Shown: in pieces, positions 8,798-19,109 of the stretch
How the letters are laid out: every line of letters begins with the position of its first letter
How positions within the stretch are numbered: the stretch's first letter is position 1
NCBI GenBank assembly: GCA_029882915.1
Contig: JAOUJZ010000001.1
Location: 62,001 to 126,000, forward strand
Length of the DNA: 64,000 nucleotides
From: Gammaproteobacteria bacterium
GTDB taxonomy: Bacteria > Pseudomonadota > Gammaproteobacteria > Nitrosococcales > Methylophagaceae
Direction: 5' to 3'
Translations under genes and position numbers: made by a program
Notes under the pieces: generated by a model
What the model saw: the letters and a program-made list of their open reading frames with translations, nothing else
What the model was told of the DNA's origin: nothing
Databases searched by the model: none

Positions 8798-9930
8798 CAC
8801 ACCGCCTCTTTAGCTAATTGATGTCGTACCCAGTAAGAACGAAGTTTATGCCGGTTCAACATCACTAATAACAGTACAACCATCAACACATGAACCCATA
8901 TCGCACCAAACCAGGGTGCAATTACACCTTTCGCAACCCATGCACGAGTCACACCCAGTAAATTACTATAAATAATATAAAGAAGGATGGCTGGAAAAAA
9001 GCCTGCATAGCGGCCTTTTCGTGGCCCAGCGTTAGCCAGATTAATCGCCAGTAAAGATAAGATAATAGTCATCACTGCGGCAGAGGCTCGCCACTGTAAT
9101 TCAGCAAAGTCTCGAAGTTCACCGCGCTGCCATAAGAACATTGAAGCTAAAGATTTCTGACGTTCATGAACCTGTTTCTGTTCACCTTTCTCTATTAACA
9201 GGCTGTGGTTAGCATATTCAGCAATGACAAAATCCTGATCACCGGCCTTACCTTCATAACGATAACCGTCTTCTAATACCAAATATTTATTCCCTGTATC
9301 CGCATCAATTTCGAATCGTCCTGAATTGGCACGAAATACTAACGGCCGTTTATCGCGGTGGATTTCAATAAATACATTTTTCAGATTTTGTTTATCTTCA
9401 CTCAATCCTTGTGAATAAAAGGTCCAGTCACCACCCCGACTTTCCTTGAAATTCCCTGCCACAAGGCCACTGGTATCAGCAGTGATTTTTGCGCGTTGCT
9501 CTAATTCATATCGACCAGATAATGCATTGGGTATAACGACTAATGACAACATTGCCACCACCAATGCGATCGTTCCAGAAAACAGTGCCACGTTGCGTAT
9601 GACGCGTCGTGCAGGGATTCCGCAAGCAGAGATAACCGTCAATTCATTATCAGAACTCATCCGGCCCATCGCCAGCATTACCGCCAGAAATGTCCCCATC
9701 GGTAATAATAATGACAAGGCACCCAATGAACTATAACCAAGCAAAGTGAAGATCACATCGGCTGGCAAATTTCCGACCGCAGCCTGTGCTAGATAGCGAG
9801 CAAATCGTGTCGCCACATAGATCAACCACAACACACTGGTAACGGCAACCAAACTCAATACGAACTCGCGCAATAAATAACGATCGATGACTGAAAAATA
9901 AGAACGGAAAATTTGGCGAATGGTGAGCAT
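8797..9930 (-). CDS. lptF: LPS export ABC transporter permease LptF
   Basis: LptF is the second permease of the LptB2FG lipopolysaccharide extractor. The 377-aa protein opens with DRYLLREFVLSLVAV before the first membrane helix and carries the coupling motif DNELTVISACGIPARRVIR. A periplasmic domain (about residues 135-270) and three C-terminal helices follow. No clear ribosome site precedes the ATG at 9928-9930, but no better in-frame start exists. The gene is divergent from pepA, an arrangement shared with many gammaproteobacteria. Confidence 0.95.
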   Translation of the reverse strand: MLTIRQIFRSYFSVIDRYLLREFVLSLVAVTSVLWLIYVATRFARYLAQAAVGNLPADVIFTLLGYSSLGALSLLLPMGTFLAVMLAMGRMSSDNELTVISACGIPARRVIRNVALFSGTIALVVAMLSLVVIPNALSGRYELEQRAKITADTSGLVAGNFKESRGGDWTFYSQGLSEDKQNLKNVFIEIHRDKRPLVFRANSGRFEIDADTGNKYLVLEDGYRYEGKAGDQDFVIAEYANHSLLIEKGEQKQVHERQKSLASMFLWQRGELRDFAELQWRASAAVMTIILSLLAINLANAGPRKGRYAGFFPAILLYIIYSNLLGVTRAWVAKGVIAPWFGAIWVHVLMVVLLLVMLNRHKLRSYWVRHQLAKEAV

Positions 9931-10018
9931 TATTTGATGGTCTTGGTTAGAATAGTGGTGTTTATTAAACGCAATTTAAATTCGCAGTCTAAATCATCTA
10001 TACGCTTAGGAGAAATTA

Positions 10019-11512
10019 ATGCAGTATTTTGTCACAACAAACTCACCGGCAACACACCTAACTGATTGTATTGTCGTTGCAGTGTTTGAGCAAGGTGAGC
10101 TCAGTCCTGGCGCAGGAATCATTGACCTACAAAGCAATGGCTATATCAAAAAAATCATTGAGCGCGGCGATATTTCAGGCAAGGCTGGTCAAACTCTGTT
10201 GTTACAAGACGTTGCCAATATCACCAGTCCTCGAGTTCTGCTTGTGGGTTGTGGCAAGAAAGAAAAAACCACTGAAAATGACTTTAATAAAGCAATCACT
10301 GCGGTAGCACAATTATTAAATGAATCAGGTTGTACTGATGCCTCCAGTTGTCTGACTGAAGTGGTTATCAATACACGCACAACAAGCTGGAAAGTGCGTC
10401 AATCTATGATCACAACAGAAACTGCACTCTATAAATACACTCAAACGAAAAGTGATGCTAAACCGCAGTTAAATCCATTAGCACGGCTAGGGTTCTTTGC
10501 TCAAGATAACGAGGCCGCTGAACTAGAACAGGCTGCACAAACAGGTCAGGCCATTGCTAACGGCATGAATCTGGCCCGTGAATTAGGCAACTTGCCGGGC
10601 AATATCTGTACACCCACATACATTGCCGATCAGGCTGTCGAACTGGGCAAACGTTTTGACTCTGTCACTACCACTGTTCTTGAAGAAGCCGACATGGCTG
10701 AACTAAAAATGGGATCATTTTTGTCTGTTTCCCGTGGTAGCCGTGAACCAGCAAAACTGATCACCATGAATTATAAAGGCGCAGGCGATGAACGTCCTGT
10801 TGTCCTAGTCGGTAAGGGTCTGACCTTTGATGCCGGTGGTATTTCATTAAAACCTTCACAAGGTATGGATGAAATGAAGTACGACATGTGTGGATCAGCA
10901 AGCGTGTTGGGCACCATCGCCGCCATAGCTGAACTGAATTTACCAATTAATGTTGTCGGTGTTGTTCCGAGTTCAGAAAACCTGCCAGATGGTGATGCCA
11001 ACAAGCCGGGTGACATTGTCACCAGCATGGCCGGTAAAACCATTGAAATCCTCAATACCGATGCTGAAGGTCGTCTGCTGTTATGTGATGCCTTAACCTA
11101 CAGCGAACGTTTTAATCCAGAAATCGTGATTGATATTGCCACTTTAACCGGTGCCATCATTGTCGCACTGGGCAATCAGGCCACAGGCTTGATGGCTAAT
11201 AATCAGCAACTGGCTGACGATTTATTACAGGCAGGTAATGACAGTTTCGATCGCACATGGCAATTGCCACTGTGGGAAGATTATCAACAACAACTGGACA
11301 GTAACTTTGCTGACATCGCCAACGTTGGCGGTAAAGAAGCTGGCAGTGTGACTGCAGCCTGTTTCCTTGCCCGCTTCACCGAAAAGTTCACCTGGGCTCA
11401 CCTTGATATAGCCGGTACAGCCTGGAACAGCGGTAAAGCCAAAGGTGCAACAGGTCGCCCAGTGCCACTGTTGGTGCAATATTTATTAAATCGCATTTCA
11501 GATAAAAACTAG
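10019..11512 (+). CDS. pepA: Cytosol aminopeptidase A (leucyl aminopeptidase, M17)
   Basis: PepA is a hexameric two-metal aminopeptidase that removes N-terminal residues; in E. coli it also binds DNA in Xer recombination and carAB control. The 497-aa protein carries VGKGLTFDAGGISLKPS with metal and catalytic residues, and the M17 signature NTDAEGRLLL starting at residue 346. An AGGAG ribosome site lies 6 nt before the ATG. It starts the pepA-holC-valS run found in E. coli and many relatives. Confidence 0.97.
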   Translation: MQYFVTTNSPATHLTDCIVVAVFEQGELSPGAGIIDLQSNGYIKKIIERGDISGKAGQTLLLQDVANITSPRVLLVGCGKKEKTTENDFNKAITAVAQLLNESGCTDASSCLTEVVINTRTTSWKVRQSMITTETALYKYTQTKSDAKPQLNPLARLGFFAQDNEAAELEQAAQTGQAIANGMNLARELGNLPGNICTPTYIADQAVELGKRFDSVTTTVLEEADMAELKMGSFLSVSRGSREPAKLITMNYKGAGDERPVVLVGKGLTFDAGGISLKPSQGMDEMKYDMCGSASVLGTIAAIAELNLPINVVGVVPSSENLPDGDANKPGDIVTSMAGKTIEILNTDAEGRLLLCDALTYSERFNPEIVIDIATLTGAIIVALGNQATGLMANNQQLADDLLQAGNDSFDRTWQLPLWEDYQQQLDSNFADIANVGGKEAGSVTAACFLARFTEKFTWAHLDIAGTAWNSGKAKGATGRPVPLLVQYLLNRISDKN

Positions 11513-11525
11513 GTAAGTGCCCACA

Positions 11526-11951
11526 ATGACACGTGTTAGTTTTTATATTCTGAAAGGATCAGAAGAAGCCGATCGGCAGGAATTTGCCTGCCGATTAGCT
11601 GAAAAAGCTTATAAATTGGGCAAACAGGTCTATATTCATGCTCCAGACGAGCAACAATGCGAACAAATCAATCAAACCTTATGGTCGTTTCGGGCAGACA
11701 GTTTTGTTCCTCATGAGCTTGATACCGGTTCAAATGAATCAGATTGCCCAGTACTCATTGGTCATACCAGCGCCCCACCCCGATTAATGGATTTACTGAT
11801 CAACCTTGATTCAGAGCAACCGAAATTTTTCAGTCAATTTGAGCGTGTGGCCGAACTGATTAATGATGATGAACAGATCAAAACCTCAGGTAGAGATCGC
11901 TATCAGTTTTATAAACACCGTGGTTACGAACTGGAAACCCACCATTTATAA
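11526..11951 (+). CDS. holC: DNA polymerase III chi subunit
   Basis: HolC (chi) links the DNA polymerase III clamp loader to SSB. The 141-aa sequence MTRVSFYILKGSEEADRQEFACRL, with KAYKLGKQVYIHAPDEQQ and LWSFRADSFVPHEL, is typical of the family. I start at the ATG at 11526: the GTG nine bases earlier sits only 2 nt from AGGT and would add MPT. It lies between pepA and valS as in other gammaproteobacteria. Confidence 0.95.
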   Translation: MTRVSFYILKGSEEADRQEFACRLAEKAYKLGKQVYIHAPDEQQCEQINQTLWSFRADSFVPHELDTGSNESDCPVLIGHTSAPPRLMDLLINLDSEQPKFFSQFERVAELINDDEQIKTSGRDRYQFYKHRGYELETHHL

Positions 11952-12021
11952 GTCAAAATAACGCCAAACAGCGTATAATCTCGGCTTTTTTATTTACATA
12001 ATTATCCAAAACAAGAAGATC

Positions 12022-14775
12022 ATGGAAAAAACATATAACCCTGACGCAATCGAACAAAGCTGGTACCAAACTTGGGAACAAAATGGCGAGTTCAAGCCAT
12101 CAGGTGAAGGCACACCGTATGCCATCATGTTGCCACCACCTAATGTCACCGGGCGTTTGCACATGGGTCATGCTTTCCAGGATACGATTATGGATACCTT
12201 AATCCGTTATCACCGCATGAAAGGCGACAACACCTTGTGGCAGGCAGGAACAGATCATGCCGGTATTGCCACACAAATGGTGGTTGAACGCCAACTCAAT
12301 GCCGAAGGTAAAACCCGTCATGATTTGGGGCGTGAACAATTTCTGGATCGAGTATGGGACTGGAAACAGGAATCTGGTGGTGAAATCACCTCTCAATTGC
12401 GTCGTATGGGTACATCAATGGATTGGGAACGCGAACGTTTCACCATGGACGATGGTTTATCTGAAGCAGTCAAAAACGTCTTTGTTAAATTACATGAAGA
12501 AGGCCTGATTTACCGTGGTAAACGTCTGGTGAACTGGGATCCGGTTCTGCATACTGCGGTGTCCGATCTGGAAGTATTATCCGAAGAAGAATCCGGCCAT
12601 TTATGGCATTTCCGTTATCCACTCACTGATGGCAGTGGTCATCTGGTGGTGGCGACAACCCGCCCTGAAACCATGTTGGGTGATACTGCCGTTGCTGTGC
12701 ATCCTGAAGATGAACGTTATCAACACCTGATTGGCAAAACCATTACCCTGCCACTGGTTGGCCGTGAAATTCCAATCATTGGCGATGACTATGTTGATCG
12801 TGAATTTGGAACCGGTTGCGTCAAAATCACCCCAGCTCATGACTTTAATGATGCTGAAATGGGTCAACGTCATAATTTGGAAAAAATCAATATTCTGACT
12901 ATTGATGCAGCCATCAATGAAAATGCCCCGGAAAAATACCGTGGTCTGGATCGTTATGAAGCCCGTGATGTTATTGTCCATGACCTGAAAGAACTGGGCT
13001 TGCTGGAAGGCATTAAAGATCACACCTTAATGGTGCCACGCGGTGATCGCAGTGGTGCCGTTATCGAACCTTTACTGACCGATCAATGGTATGTCAAAGC
13101 CGATGTGTTGGCTGAACCTGCCGTTAAAGCGGTACAGGAAGGTAAAATCAAATTTGTACCCGCCAACTGGGACAAAACATTCTACAACTGGATGGACGGC
13201 ATTCAGGACTGGTGTATTTCTCGTCAAATCTGGTGGGGACACCGTATCCCTGCATGGTATGACGAACAAGGCAATGTCTATGTTGCTCATGATGAAGCCG
13301 CTGCCCGCAAACAAAACAATCTGGGTGATGATGTTAAGTTAACTCAGGATGAAGACGTACTTGATACCTGGTTCTCTTCTGCCCTATGGCCCTTCTCAAC
13401 TTTGGGTTGGCCGGAAGACACTGACGCACTAAAAACATGGTATCCAACCAGCGTACTGGTGACCGGTTTTGACATTATCTTCTTCTGGGTAGCCCGTATG
13501 ATGATGATGGGCATCAAATTCATGGACAATGTGCCATTTAAAGAAGTCTATATTCATGGTCTGGTACGTGACTCACACGGCCAGAAAATGTCCAAATCTA
13601 AAGGTAACGTGCTGGACCCGATCGATATCATTGATGGTATTGATCTGGAATCACTCGTTCAAAAACGTACCTCCGGCATGATGCAGCCCCAACTGGCCGC
13701 TAAAATTGAAAAAGCCACCCGCAAGGAATTCCCGGAAGGCATCAGTGCCCACGGTACTGACGCACTGCGCTTTACCTTTGCGTCGCTGGCCTCAACCGGA
13801 CGTGATATCAATTTTGATATGAACCGCATCGGTGGTTACCGTAATTTCTGTAACAAATTATGGAATGCGGCCCGTTATGTATTGATGAACACCGAAAATC
13901 AAGACACCGGTATTGATAATGATGACGTTGAATTGAGTCTGGCGGATCGCTGGATCATTTCTCGTCTGCAATCCACTGAACAGGAAGTGACTGCAGCCAT
14001 TGAAGCTTATCGTTTTGACCATGCAGCCCAAGGCATTTACGAGTTTATCTGGAACAACTACTGTGACTGGTATTTAGAGCTTTCCAAACCAGTATTGAAC
14101 AATGACAATGCATCTGATGCTGCCAAACGTGGCACTCGTCGTACATTGGTTCGTGTACTGGAAACGGTATTGCGTCTAACACACCCATTTTTGCCATTTA
14201 TCACTGAAGAAATCTGGCAAACAGTGGCACCATTAGCAGGCAAATTGGGTTCAACAATTATGAGCCAGCCCTACCCTGTTGCCGATGACCACAAAGTTGA
14301 TGCAACTGCGGTTGCTGATATGGAATGGATGATGGAATTCATCACTGGCGTTCGTTCTATTCGTTCGCAAATGAACATTCCACCGAAAAAACAATTGCCG
14401 GTATTACTTAAAGATGCGGTTGAACAAGATCAAACCCGTCTTGAAACAAACCGTGAATTTTTAAGTCGTCTGGCTAATCTGGAATCGATTGAATTACTGC
14501 AAGGTGATGCACCAGCCGCCGCAACTGCACTGGTTGGCAAAATGGAAATCTTAATTCCATTAGAAGGCTTGATTGATAAAGAAGCTGAAATACAGCGTTT
14601 GGATAAAGAAATCGCCAAACTGGATAAAGTCATCAAACAATCTTCGGGCAAACTGAGCAACGAAGGTTACATAGCCAAGGCACCGGCTGATGTCGTTCAA
14701 AAAGAACGCGACAAACTGGCTGAAATGGAACAAGCCTTGTCACAACTACAACAACAACGTGACTCGTTAGCCTGA
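12022..14775 (+). CDS. valS: Valyl-tRNA synthetase
   Basis: ValRS charges tRNA-Val and edits misactivated threonine. The 917-aa class I enzyme has the HIGH-type motif [15 protein letters not shown] (about residues 38-52), a CP1 editing domain (about 190-340), KMSKS at residues 522-526, an anticodon-binding helical domain, and a C-terminal coiled coil (about 855-915) typical of ValRS. It is somewhat shorter than the 951-aa E. coli enzyme. A TATAAT at 11974-11979 may indicate an internal promoter, but no good -35 accompanies it. Confidence 0.98.
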   Translation: MEKTYNPDAIEQSWYQTWEQNGEFKPSGEGTPYAIMLPPPNVTGRLHMGHAFQDTIMDTLIRYHRMKGDNTLWQAGTDHAGIATQMVVERQLNAEGKTRHDLGREQFLDRVWDWKQESGGEITSQLRRMGTSMDWERERFTMDDGLSEAVKNVFVKLHEEGLIYRGKRLVNWDPVLHTAVSDLEVLSEEESGHLWHFRYPLTDGSGHLVVATTRPETMLGDTAVAVHPEDERYQHLIGKTITLPLVGREIPIIGDDYVDREFGTGCVKITPAHDFNDAEMGQRHNLEKINILTIDAAINENAPEKYRGLDRYEARDVIVHDLKELGLLEGIKDHTLMVPRGDRSGAVIEPLLTDQWYVKADVLAEPAVKAVQEGKIKFVPANWDKTFYNWMDGIQDWCISRQIWWGHRIPAWYDEQGNVYVAHDEAAARKQNNLGDDVKLTQDEDVLDTWFSSALWPFSTLGWPEDTDALKTWYPTSVLVTGFDIIFFWVARMMMMGIKFMDNVPFKEVYIHGLVRDSHGQKMSKSKGNVLDPIDIIDGIDLESLVQKRTSGMMQPQLAAKIEKATRKEFPEGISAHGTDALRFTFASLASTGRDINFDMNRIGGYRNFCNKLWNAARYVLMNTENQDTGIDNDDVELSLADRWIISRLQSTEQEVTAAIEAYRFDHAAQGIYEFIWNNYCDWYLELSKPVLNNDNASDAAKRGTRRTLVRVLETVLRLTHPFLPFITEEIWQTVAPLAGKLGSTIMSQPYPVADDHKVDATAVADMEWMMEFITGVRSIRSQMNIPPKKQLPVLLKDAVEQDQTRLETNREFLSRLANLESIELLQGDAPAAATALVGKMEILIPLEGLIDKEAEIQRLDKEIAKLDKVIKQSSGKLSNEGYIAKAPADVVQKERDKLAEMEQALSQLQQQRDSLA

Positions 14776-14797
14776 TTCAGTTTAGTTAAATAGAAAA

Positions 14798-14834
14798 TAA
14801 AAAGGCCCGGCATCAATGCTACCGAGCCTTTTCT
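14798..14834. terminator. Bidirectional terminator between valS and the small heat-shock gene
   Basis: An AAAAGGC...GCCTTTT stem extended by CGG/CCG around one mismatch is flanked by an A run and a T run. It can end transcripts from convergent valS (plus) and hsp20 (minus). Confidence 0.75.
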
Positions 14835-14848
14835 TTATTCAGAAGTAC

Positions 14849-15286
14849 TTAGTCTTCTACTTTCACCTCAATCCGTTTTGGTTTGGTTTTTTCCGCTTTT
14901 GGAATCGTCAGCTCCAACACACCGTCTTTGGTTTTAGCTGAAATTTTTTCCAAATCAGCACTGTCCGGCAAAGTAAATCGACGTATAAAGCTGCCACTAA
15001 AACGTTCTACCCGTTTGTAGTTTTCTTTCTCTTCTTCTTTTTTACTTTCACGCTCACCTTTGATAGTCAGCACACCATTTTCAGCCGTCACATCAATATC
15101 ATCCGACTTCACACCCGGTAGATCAGCATGAATCACAAATTCATTATCCGTTTCTTTAATATCCACTGCCGGAGCCCAATCTTCAGTACTGAAACTGGTT
15201 TCGGTTGATGGGGCATTGAACAATGAAGACATTTCACGTTGTAACTCATCCAGTAGTCCGAACGGTCTGTATTTTTGAATCGCCAT
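14849..15286 (-). CDS. hsp20: Small heat-shock protein, Hsp20/alpha-crystallin family
   Basis: This is an ATP-independent holdase that binds unfolding proteins under heat stress. The 145-aa product has a short N-terminal arm (MAIQKYRPFGLLDELQREM), an alpha-crystallin domain of about residues 40-130 (WAPAVDIKETDNEFVIHADLPGV; the GVLELTIPK end), and a basic tail with an IxV-type motif (RIEV) for oligomer contacts. The ATG at 15284-15286 follows a perfect AAGGAG seven bases upstream; the reading frame runs 33 codons further 5' but that extension overlaps the leader. The leader can form a fourU thermometer and is preceded by a sigma32-like promoter (separate entries). Confidence 0.95.
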   Translation of the reverse strand: MAIQKYRPFGLLDELQREMSSLFNAPSTETSFSTEDWAPAVDIKETDNEFVIHADLPGVKSDDIDVTAENGVLTIKGERESKKEEEKENYKRVERFSGSFIRRFTLPDSADLEKISAKTKDGVLELTIPKAEKTKPKRIEVKVED

Positions 15287-15292
15287 ATTATT

Positions 15293-15332
15293 TCTCCTTA
15301 ATAGTAAAAGACAAACAATGGGTCTTGCCCAT
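15293..15332 (-). promoter_or_regulatory. Candidate fourU-type RNA thermometer in the hsp20 leader
   Basis: On the minus-strand RNA, UCUUUU (15306-15311) can pair with AGGAGA (15293-15298) across a 7-nt loop. Four consecutive U residues thereby cover AGGA of the Shine-Dalgarno sequence through A-U and G-U pairs. A second short hairpin, AUGGG/CCCAU around a 5-nt loop (15318-15332), lies just upstream. Weak pairing of the ribosome site by a U run is the hallmark of fourU thermometers upstream of small heat-shock genes such as Salmonella agsA. Pairing was found by eye; no folding energy was computed. Confidence 0.55.
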
Positions 15333-15338
15333 AATAAA

Positions 15339-15368
15339 TATATGGGTGCGGGTAAATTAGAAAACAAG
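15339..15368 (-). promoter_or_regulatory. Sigma32-like heat-shock promoter of hsp20
   Basis: On the minus strand CTTGTTT (15362-15368) is followed after 15 bp by CCCATATA (15339-15346). The second box fits the sigma32 -10 consensus well; the first matches CTTGAAA at five of seven positions. Transcription would begin just upstream of the small leader hairpin. Confidence 0.5.
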
Positions 15369-15533
15369 TGAAAGTAAATAAACAATTGATAGTGTTGGGT
15401 AATTTAGTCAACTATGCGACGCTAGTTTCTACAAAAAAACAATATAGGAAATTCCTTGTTTGGTTCTTATTATCTAACTTACAAGGAAATTTTATTCCTC
15501 TTAATAACAAGTTATGTGTATAGGAGTAATTAA

Positions 15534-16039
15534 TTGCGCAAAGTAGTTATTCTGGGAAATTTAGGATCGGGACAGTCCACGCTGGCAAGCTCTATAGCTG
15601 AGAGAGAAAACCTTGCGCATCTAGACCTAGATACATTGGCTTGGTTGCCAACGAACCCGCCAGAGCGCTCACCCATACAGGAACCACAAGACGAGGCTTT
15701 TATCAGAGAAAATGAAGGTTGGGTTATTGAAGGATGCTACACAGATTTACTCGAGTTAGCAGAGCCATTCGCGAATGAAGTCATTTTTATGAATCTAAGC
15801 GTTGAAAATTGCATAGAAAATGCCAAAAATCGCCATAGGAGTCTCATGAATATAAAACCAAGTAGGAACAAGACAATAATCTCGAAATGCTGGTTGAATG
15901 GATAAAACAATATAATAATCGTGAAGACGTATTTTCGTTAAGTTCTCATAAAAAGTTTTACGAGAATTTTAAAGGCAATAAGAAAATAATAAGTAACATT
16001 GACGAGGTCAGTCAGAGTCGTCCATCTAGATTGATTTAA
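15534..16039 (+). pseudogene. Broken adenylate-kinase/topology-modulation-like P-loop NTPase
   Basis: The reading frame starts at TTG (15534) with a good AGGAG site. It encodes VVILGNLGSGQSTLASSIA, a P-loop in which the usual lysine of GxGKST is glutamine, then GWVIEGCYTDLL as in small nucleotide-kinase-like ATPases. After CIENAKNR the frame is lost. One base appears to be missing (AATCGCCATAG where the family has NRPWE), and the frame that continues the homology reads P-stop-ESHEYKTK-stop-EQDNNLEMLVEWIKQYNNRED and on to 16039. The two stops are both TAG, where the family usually has W and E or K. The total length of 506 nt equals 507 minus one. The first 123 codons alone could still be translated, but the Walker lysine is also gone. 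Confidence 0.8.
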
Positions 16040-16530
16040 CTCGGCCTTATAAACTCAACTAATTCGCCTTTATCGCTATAAACATCAAACTCGCTGTCAG
16101 GATATTCAAATATCGCCAAGTTTGCTGTCGTCATTGATTCAAACTTATCTGACTTGGGTGACAGATAATAGACCAATTCTTCCAAACCCGGATTGTGGGC
16201 AACAAGCATTAAACTGTTGATGCCTTTTTTATATTCCTGGATGCATTGCAGTAAGGTTTCCAGATCGGCCAGATATAAATCCTCCTGATAACTCACCTTT
16301 TCTGGTTCGGTGTCATTAAACCCTTCTAACACTAACACTGTTGTTTGTTTTGCCCTAAGGGCTGATGAGGAAAGAATTTGCTGCGGTATTTTATTGTTGT
16401 CCGTCATCCATTGACCGATACTCTTCGCACTTTTCTCACCGCTTGCATTAATCGGACGGTCAAAGTCTGATGTACCTAACCTGGCCATGTCTGATTTAGC
16501 ATGTCGCAAAAGATATAAACTAAAAGTCAT
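16036..16530 (-). CDS. sixA: Phosphohistidine phosphatase SixA
   Basis: SixA is a compact histidine phosphatase that dephosphorylates phosphohistidine on HPt domains or, in E. coli, the nitrogen phosphotransferase protein NPr. The 164-aa protein has the RHG-type motif LYLLRHAKSDMA near residue 6, ALRAKQT, and the second histidine in LMLVAHNPGLEEL. It lacks the insertions of larger histidine phosphatases, as expected for SixA. Its stop overlaps by 4 bp the end of the convergent pseudogene. Confidence 0.93.
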   Translation of the reverse strand: MTFSLYLLRHAKSDMARLGTSDFDRPINASGEKSAKSIGQWMTDNNKIPQQILSSSALRAKQTTVLVLEGFNDTEPEKVSYQEDLYLADLETLLQCIQEYKKGINSLMLVAHNPGLEELVYYLSPKSDKFESMTTANLAIFEYPDSEFDVYSDKGELVEFIRPS

Positions 16531-16568
16531 GGTGAAAACCTTGAATTTATTTAGTTAAATTTACTGCC

Positions 16569-18260
16569 CTATTTTTTATAGTCACGATATTCTGGCAACC
16601 AAAAATTATTTTCTATTGCTTCGGTCAATTGCTGATCAGTCATGCTGTCAGCCAAACCTTGCTGTTGTGCCAATTTAGCAACGTCAAAGGCAATCTTTTT
16701 ACTGAGGTTCGCAATGCTGGTTAACGGCGGTAATAACGATCCTAACCCTGTATTTAACAGTGGTGATTCTGCTGCCAGTATCTCACTGGCAACCATTAAC
16801 ATTTCATCAGTGATACGCCTTACCTTTCCTGCTACTACTGCTAGACCAAATGCAGGGAAGATATAGCTGTTATTACACTGAGGAATAATATAGGTCTCGC
16901 CCTTATAGATGACGGGTTTAAATGGGCTACCTGTTGCAATAATGGCTTGGCCATTCGTCCATTCAATCAGTTGTTCTGGCGTAGCTTCAATCTGTTTTGA
17001 TGGATTACTTAATGGAAAAATAATAGGACGTGGACAGGCATGTAACATGGTTTTAATCACGGCTTCGGTAAACAAGCCTGCTTGTCCAGAAACACCAATC
17101 AAAATCGTGGGTTTCGCAAACTTAATAACTTCAGATAAAGGTGCGTAATCTTGGTCATGATCCCAACCATCTAAATTCGCTCTTTTTTGAGCCAGACTTA
17201 TTTGAAAATCCAGTAAATCCGGCATGTCTTCGGTTAATAGACCATACCGATCGACCATATAGATTTGGCTTCTGGCTTGCTGTTCAGCCAGTCCTTCGGC
17301 ACACATCTGGACAACAATTTGTTCGGCAATGCCACAACCAGCTGCACCAGCACCGACGAACACCACTTTTTGTTCGCTCAGTTTCTCTTGTTTGGTTTTA
17401 CACGCTGCTAATAAGGTGCCCACTGCAATGGCGGCCGTACCTTGAATATCATCATTGAAACAGCAGATTTCATCTCTATAACGAGTTAATAAAGGCAGTG
17501 CATTGGTTTGATTGAAATCTTCAAACTGAAGCAGGACTTCTGGCCAGCGTTTTTTAACCGCTTTGATGAACAGATCTAGAAATTCATCATAGTCATCTTG
17601 TTCGATGCGTTTATGGTTCCAGCCCATATAGAGCGGATCATCCAATAACTGCTGATTATTGGTGCCGACATCTAGCATGATGGGCAAGGTATAAGCCGGA
17701 CTAATTCCCGCACAGGCGGTATATAAAGACAGTTTGCCGATTGGAATACCCATGCCGCCAATGCCTTGATCACCAAGACCAAGAATACGACTGCCATCGG
17801 TGACCACAATGACTTTGACATTGCGTTTGGTGACGTTAGCGAGGATGTCATCGATCCGATGTCGATCTGGATAACTAATAAATAGCCCACGTGTTCGACG
17901 ATAAATCTCAGAAAATCGTTCACAGGCATCGCCAACAGTCGGGGTGTAGATGATGGGCATCATCTCTTCAAGGTGAGCCTGTACCAGATGATAAAACAGT
18001 GTTTCGTTGCTGTCTTGAATGGCTCGTAAATAAATATGTTTATTTATCGGTTCATCAAAGCTGGAATATTGTTTGTAGGCACGTTCTGTTTGTTGTTCAA
18101 TCGTTTCGAAACGGTGTGGCAACAAACCGGTTAGATTAAAGTCTGTGCGCTCCTGTTCGCTGAATGCACAGCCCTTATTAAGCAACGCTACGTTTAATAG
18201 TGTGGAACCGGAATAGGAAATAAATACCGGTTTTTTTTGCTGTTCAGATTTCATAGCCAC
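16569..18260 (-). CDS. maeA: NAD-dependent malic enzyme
   Basis: This enzyme oxidatively decarboxylates malate to pyruvate with NAD. The 563-aa length and order of motifs match E. coli MaeA (SfcA): [15 protein letters not shown] near residue 113, then [26 protein letters not shown] with catalytic residues, [13 protein letters not shown], and the Rossmann loop [16 protein letters not shown]. In a methylotroph it would connect C4 acids to pyruvate. It lies 54 bp downstream of sufT in the same direction. Confidence 0.96.
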   Translation of the reverse strand: MAMKSEQQKKPVFISYSGSTLLNVALLNKGCAFSEQERTDFNLTGLLPHRFETIEQQTERAYKQYSSFDEPINKHIYLRAIQDSNETLFYHLVQAHLEEMMPIIYTPTVGDACERFSEIYRRTRGLFISYPDRHRIDDILANVTKRNVKVIVVTDGSRILGLGDQGIGGMGIPIGKLSLYTACAGISPAYTLPIMLDVGTNNQQLLDDPLYMGWNHKRIEQDDYDEFLDLFIKAVKKRWPEVLLQFEDFNQTNALPLLTRYRDEICCFNDDIQGTAAIAVGTLLAACKTKQEKLSEQKVVFVGAGAAGCGIAEQIVVQMCAEGLAEQQARSQIYMVDRYGLLTEDMPDLLDFQISLAQKRANLDGWDHDQDYAPLSEVIKFAKPTILIGVSGQAGLFTEAVIKTMLHACPRPIIFPLSNPSKQIEATPEQLIEWTNGQAIIATGSPFKPVIYKGETYIIPQCNNSYIFPAFGLAVVAGKVRRITDEMLMVASEILAAESPLLNTGLGSLLPPLTSIANLSKKIAFDVAKLAQQQGLADSMTDQQLTEAIENNFWLPEYRDYKK

Positions 18261-18314
18261 ATCGTAGCATCTTGAATAACACTTCGGCTATGACTATGAA
18301 TACAGTGATTAAAG

Positions 18315-18647
18315 CTAAAACATTCCTAGCTGCAATTGGGCTGCTTCGCTCATCATATCTCTGGTCCAGGGTGGATCCCAGACCAGTTCGACTGTCACTT
18401 CGTTAACACTGGGCACTGTAGCAACTTTTGCTTCAATCTCACCGGGAAAAGACTGGGCGACAGGACAACCGGGAGCAGTCAGGGTCATCTTGATATCAAC
18501 GTTATTTTGTTCTTTCACGTCAATATCGTAAATTAAACCTAACTCATAAATATTCACTGGAATTTCAGGATCGTAGATGGTTTTCAGCATCTCGATCACG
18601 TCTTCTTTCAGTTCATCAGGGCTCACATCAAAAAGTTCTTCAGTCAT
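18315..18647 (-). CDS. sufT: SUF system assembly protein SufT (DUF59/MIP18 family)
   Basis: The 110-aa protein is a MIP18-like fold with IYDPEIPVNIYELGLIYDI and LTAPGCPVAQSFPGEIEAKV, including the conserved cysteine in APGCP. SufT proteins support Fe-S cluster maturation in bacteria carrying SUF, by analogy with the eukaryotic CIA targeting factor. It is the last gene of the suf operon, 9 bp after sufU. Confidence 0.93.
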   Translation of the reverse strand: MTEELFDVSPDELKEDVIEMLKTIYDPEIPVNIYELGLIYDIDVKEQNNVDIKMTLTAPGCPVAQSFPGEIEAKVATVPSVNEVTVELVWDPPWTRDMMSEAAQLQLGMF

Positions 18648-18656
18648 GATATTCCC

Positions 18657-19109
18657 CTACTCTGTACTGATTGAAATGTCATGGTCACTATCCATCGCGG
18701 CATGCATGGTATGCCATGACAAAGTGGCACATTTCACTCGTGCTGGGAATTCTTTAACGCCACTCAGCACCTCCAGTTTACCCAGCGCTGATCGATCAGC
18801 CTCTTCACCTGTCATTTGTTTGTGAACTTGCTGATAAATCTCTTCTGCTTGTTCCAGCGTTTTGCCTTTCAAAGCTTCGGTCATTAATGACGCTGATGCC
18901 ACTGAAATCGCACAGCCACTGCCCTGAAAACTGACATCTTCTATCACGTCACCATTGAGTTTGACGAACACCACTAACGCATCACCACACAAAGGATTAT
19001 TGCCGTGGGCTAGATGATTGGCATTGTCCATTTCACGAAAATTTCGTGGTTTTTTATTGTGATCCATGATCACTTGTTGGTAGAGATCTCTTAAATCTGC
19101 ATCGCTCAT
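18657..19109 (-). CDS. sufU: SufU-type iron-sulfur scaffold or sulfur-transfer protein
   Basis: This 150-aa IscU/NifU-N-like protein has the three conserved cysteines (NPLCGDAL, GSGCAISVAS, VKCATLSWHTM). It also carries the insert (MTGEEADRSALGKLEVL) that separates SufU from IscU. SufU of Gram-positive bacteria is a zinc-dependent sulfurtransferase that accepts sulfur from SufS; the same role is likely here because sufE is absent from the operon. Its start touches the sufS stop (TAATG). Confidence 0.94.
   Translation of the reverse strand: MSDADLRDLYQQVIMDHNKKPRNFREMDNANHLAHGNNPLCGDALVVFVKLNGDVIEDVSFQGSGCAISVASASLMTEALKGKTLEQAEEIYQQVHKQMTGEEADRSALGKLEVLSGVKEFPARVKCATLSWHTMHAAMDSDHDISISTE

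Noticed and set aside
11951..11979. A possible valS promoter with a perfect TATAAT at 11974-11979
   Set aside because: No recognisable -35 box lies 16-18 bp upstream, and valS may simply be read from pepA-holC.
12601..13023. A 140-codon open frame antisense to valS
   Set aside because: The valS frame is fully conserved here and the antisense product has no recognisable domain or ribosome site; the openness follows from valS codon use.
15287..15385. A 33-codon N-terminal extension of the small heat-shock protein
   Set aside because: It overlaps the leader structure and promoter, has no ribosome site, and the downstream ATG has a perfect one and the family N-terminus.
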